From positions 1 through 48,003 of the forward strand of contig CAKZNV010000048.1 in assembly GCA_937132085.1 (NCBI GenBank): a stretch of DNA of 48,003 nt, read 5' to 3'. This stretch comes from an uncultured Rubritalea sp. (lineage in GTDB: Bacteria; Verrucomicrobiota; Verrucomicrobiia; Verrucomicrobiales; Akkermansiaceae). Shown piece after piece: positions 46,108 through 48,003 of the stretch. A program made the position numbers and the translations under genes. The notes under the pieces are model-generated. The model was given only the letters and a program-made list of their open reading frames with translations, was not told where the DNA came from and ran no database searches. Positions within the stretch are counted from its first letter, which is position 1, and every line of letters starts with the position of its first letter.

Positions 46108-47112
46108 ATGATCAAAGTAGGTATTAACGGCTTCGGAAGAATGGGCAGACTCGGATTCAGAGAAGGATTCGATCACCCAGAATATCAAATTTCTCAAATC
46201 AACGAACACAAAGGCACCGCTGAGACTGCGGCTCACCTACTAGAGTTCGACTCAGTCCACGGCCGCTGGCAAAGAGACATTTCATTCTGTGATGACTCCA
46301 TCTCAGTGGGAGGAAACACCATCCCTATCACCTTCGAAAACACCATCGGAGCAGTCGATTGGTCAGACTGTGATATAGTTATCGAGTCCTCAGGCGCATT
46401 CCGCACCGAGGCCACGCTCAGCGAGTATTTCCGCCAAGGAGTCAAAAAAGTAATCGTGGCAGCCCCAGTAAAAGAAGGTGGAGCACTCAATGTAGTTATG
46501 GGTTGCAATGACCACCTCTACGATCCTGCTGTGAACCACCTGCTCACCGCTGCATCTTGCACGACTAACTGCATTGCACCAGCGATCAAAGTCATCCAAG
46601 AAAATCTCGGCATCAAACACGGCACCATCACCACGCTACACGACATCACCAACACCCAAGTCCTCGTAGACGCACCGCACAAAGACCTGCGCCGTGCCCG
46701 CTCAGCGATCAACTCACTTATTCCCACCTCTACAGGATCAGCCACCGCCATCACCATGATCTACCCAGAGCTAAAGGGTAAACTCAATGGCCTAGCAGTC
46801 CGCATCCCACTCTTAAACGCATCCCTAACAGATTGCGTATTCGAGCTAAATCGTGAAACTACCGAAGAAGAAGTAAACGCACTCCTCAAAACAGCCTCAG
46901 AAGGCGAACTTAAAGGCATCCTCGGCTACGAAGAAAAACCTCTCGTCTCAGCAGACTACACCAACGACAGAAGAAGCGGAATCATCGATGCCCAATCCAC
47001 CATGGTCATCGACGGCACCATGCTAAAACTATTCGTCTGGTATGACAACGAAATGGGCTACGCAGCCAGAATGATGGATCTCTGCCAAAAAGTAGTAAAA
47101 ATGGGAGTATAG
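46108..47112 (+). CDS. gapdh (ars): ArsJ-associated glyceraldehyde-3-phosphate dehydrogenase
   Basis: A 334-residue GAPDH. NAD fold [15 protein letters not shown], the [20 protein letters not shown] element typical of the ArsJ-associated subfamily, catalytic Cys151 in [11 protein letters not shown] and the C-terminal [13 protein letters not shown] are present. In the ArsJ pathway, this enzyme adds arsenate to glyceraldehyde 3-phosphate to make 1-arseno-3-phosphoglycerate, which ArsJ exports. That the following gene is arsJ supports this over an ordinary glycolytic role. A regulatory repeat-rich gap separates the two. Confidence 0.93.
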   Translation: MIKVGINGFGRMGRLGFREGFDHPEYQISQINEHKGTAETAAHLLEFDSVHGRWQRDISFCDDSISVGGNTIPITFENTIGAVDWSDCDIVIESSGAFRTEATLSEYFRQGVKKVIVAAPVKEGGALNVVMGCNDHLYDPAVNHLLTAASCTTNCIAPAIKVIQENLGIKHGTITTLHDITNTQVLVDAPHKDLRRARSAINSLIPTSTGSATAITMIYPELKGKLNGLAVRIPLLNASLTDCVFELNRETTEEEVNALLKTASEGELKGILGYEEKPLVSADYTNDRRSGIIDAQSTMVIDGTMLKLFVWYDNEMGYAARMMDLCQKVVKMGV

Positions 47113-47362
47113 GAAAGTTACCAATTACCAGTTACCAGTCCTAGCACGATAGACTCCACAACTCTAAGCTTCATCGTCCACAAAAATTCTGTTAATCATG
47201 TAAACTCTGTCAAAAGAAGCTTCATCGTCCATCATTCGTGAACATACGAGTAGATTCGTGGTAAGCGCCCCATAACTAAGGGCAACCACCCAAGAGAAAA
47301 TTCTGTAAATTCTCCCCCATTCTGTAAATTCTGTATAAAATAGAATCACCAAGTAATCTCTA
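47113..47362. repeat. Repeat-rich gap between the GAPDH and arsJ genes
   Basis: No gene is seen. The gap holds TTACCAA/TTACCAG heptamers (47117-47137), a 15-bp direct repeat AAGCTTCATCGTCCA at 47166-47180 and 47217-47231, ATTCTGTAAATTCT at 47300-47313 and 47319-47332, and the copy of the 35-bp dispersed repeat at 47234-47268. A short minus-strand reading here is probably spurious. Confidence 0.8.
47234..47268. repeat. Dispersed 35-bp repeat, copy B (inverted)
   Basis: The reverse complement of 12141-12175, with about 31 of 35 positions identical. It sits in the gap before arsJ. Confidence 0.75.
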
Positions 47363-48003
47363 ATGACAAAAAACAGCTACATCATCGTCACGCTAGCCTA
47401 TTGGTTCTTCATGCTGACAGATGGTGCGTTGCGCATGTTAGTGTTGCTGCATTTTCATCAGCTAGGATTTACCCCTGACAAGCTAGCCTTCCTCTTCCTA
47501 CTCTACGAATGCGCAGGCATCGCCACCAACCTCCTCGGCGGCTGGATAGGCTCTCGACTCGGACTAAAGATCACACTCTACGCTGGCCTAGCATTACAAA
47601 TAATAGCCCTATTCACCTTAACGCTATTTGATCCTAGCTGGGCCATAGCCCTCTCAGTAAGCTTCGTCATGCTAGTCCAGTGTCTAGCAGGCATCGCCAA
47701 AGACCTCACCAAAATGAGCTCCAAAAGCGCTGTCAAACTACTCGTCAAAGAAGAAAATCAAGGCGGACTTTTCAAACTAGTCGCCATCCTAACAGGCTCT
47801 AAAAACGCCATCAAAGGCATCGGATTCTTCCTCGGCGGCTACCTTCTAGCGAACTACGGATTCAACTCCGCACTCCACTCACTAGCCACCCTACTCATCA
47901 TCACCCTAGCTCTCTCCCTACTCTTAGTCCGTGGCGACTACGGTAAAATGAAGCAAAAGGTGAAATTCACCCAGCTATTCTCGAAAAGCCAAGCCATCAA
48001 CCG
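47363..48003 (+). CDS. arsJ: ArsJ organoarsenical efflux MFS transporter, partial
   Basis: The 5' 213 codons of a membrane transporter, truncated by the window edge. The open frame begins with MTKNSYIIVTLAYWFFMLTD, continues with DGALRMLVLLHFHQLGFTP, LYECAGIATNLLGGWIGSRL and CLAGIAKDLTKMSSKSAVK, and has repeated hydrophobic segments matching ArsJ, the MFS exporter of 1-arseno-3-phosphoglycerate. With the preceding GAPDH it forms the arsenate detoxification pair. The stop codon and C-terminus lie outside the window. Confidence 0.9.
   Translation, partial: MTKNSYIIVTLAYWFFMLTDGALRMLVLLHFHQLGFTPDKLAFLFLLYECAGIATNLLGGWIGSRLGLKITLYAGLALQIIALFTLTLFDPSWAIALSVSFVMLVQCLAGIAKDLTKMSSKSAVKLLVKEENQGGLFKLVAILTGSKNAIKGIGFFLGGYLLANYGFNSALHSLATLLIITLALSLLLVRGDYGKMKQKVKFTQLFSKSQAIN

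Noticed and set aside
47164-47352. Minus-strand open frame of 62 codons before arsJ
   Set aside because: It lies entirely in repeat DNA, has no recognisable domain or upstream signal, and its composition reflects the repeats.

Overview
This window looks like a chromosomal segment of a Verrucomicrobiota bacterium, probably Verrucomicrobiales; this is an inference from gene content. The markers are two proteins ending in PEP-CTERM sorting tails (VPEPS, hydrophobic helix, Arg-rich end), a TIGR04073-type exosortase-associated protein, several secreted or lipidated proteins of unknown function, and a MoxR/DUF58/BatA-type cluster. Base composition is moderate and even. Most starts lack a Shine-Dalgarno sequence and follow A/C-rich leaders. 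No rRNA, tRNA, CRISPR array, phage module or intact insertion sequence was found.

Layout. 1-3.5 kb: a lipoprotein, two unrecognised proteins and a solitary JetD-like (DUF2220, Toprim) protein without the JetABC condensin partners. 3.5-3.8 kb: a gene-free stretch of small hairpins and seven perfect 8-bp tandem repeats. 3.8-7.9 kb: GH18 chitinase-like protein, RluA-type pseudouridine synthase, class II fructose-bisphosphate aldolase, an SSB-like DUF3127 protein and a DUF2007 protein; an inverted pair of about 50-bp repeats flanks the aldolase/DUF3127 pair. 8-12.1 kb: a beta-CASP nuclease, then a tight run of FKBP, UPF0173 hydrolase, ispF and radC. 12.3-15.5 kb: ribosomal protein S21, a membrane Ser/Thr kinase and the TIGR04073 protein.

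15.7-19.3 kb is a PhnD/PhnC/PhnE-type ABC importer with a fused double permease and a hairpin after the binding-protein gene. 19.4-23.9 kb holds a secreted TPR protein, a gingipain-like C25 peptidase and a small secreted protein. 24-26.7 kb carries sdhC and sdhA but no sdhB. 27-33.3 kb is the MoxR, DUF58, BatA and VWA/amidotransferase-like cluster. 33.4-35.3 kb has two PEP-CTERM genes: a trypsin-like protease and a gene broken by one frameshift. 35.3-40.9 kb runs on the minus strand: recQ, dGTPase, a cytosolic TPR protein and aat. 41-46 kb runs on the plus strand: apt, pgi, an LptF/LptG-type permease and a SulP transporter. The window ends with the arsenate-detoxification pair: an ArsJ-associated GAPDH and the first part of arsJ, cut off by the window edge.

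Themes: central carbon metabolism (fba, pgi, sdhCA), nucleotide metabolism (apt, dgt), envelope and secretion (PEP-CTERM proteins, LptF/G, the Bat-like cluster, C25 peptidase) and repair (recQ, radC). The parts most worth a second look are the orphan JetD-like gene and its unknown neighbours, the dispersed intergenic repeats, the missing sdhB, the frameshifted PEP-CTERM gene, and the near absence of Shine-Dalgarno sites.
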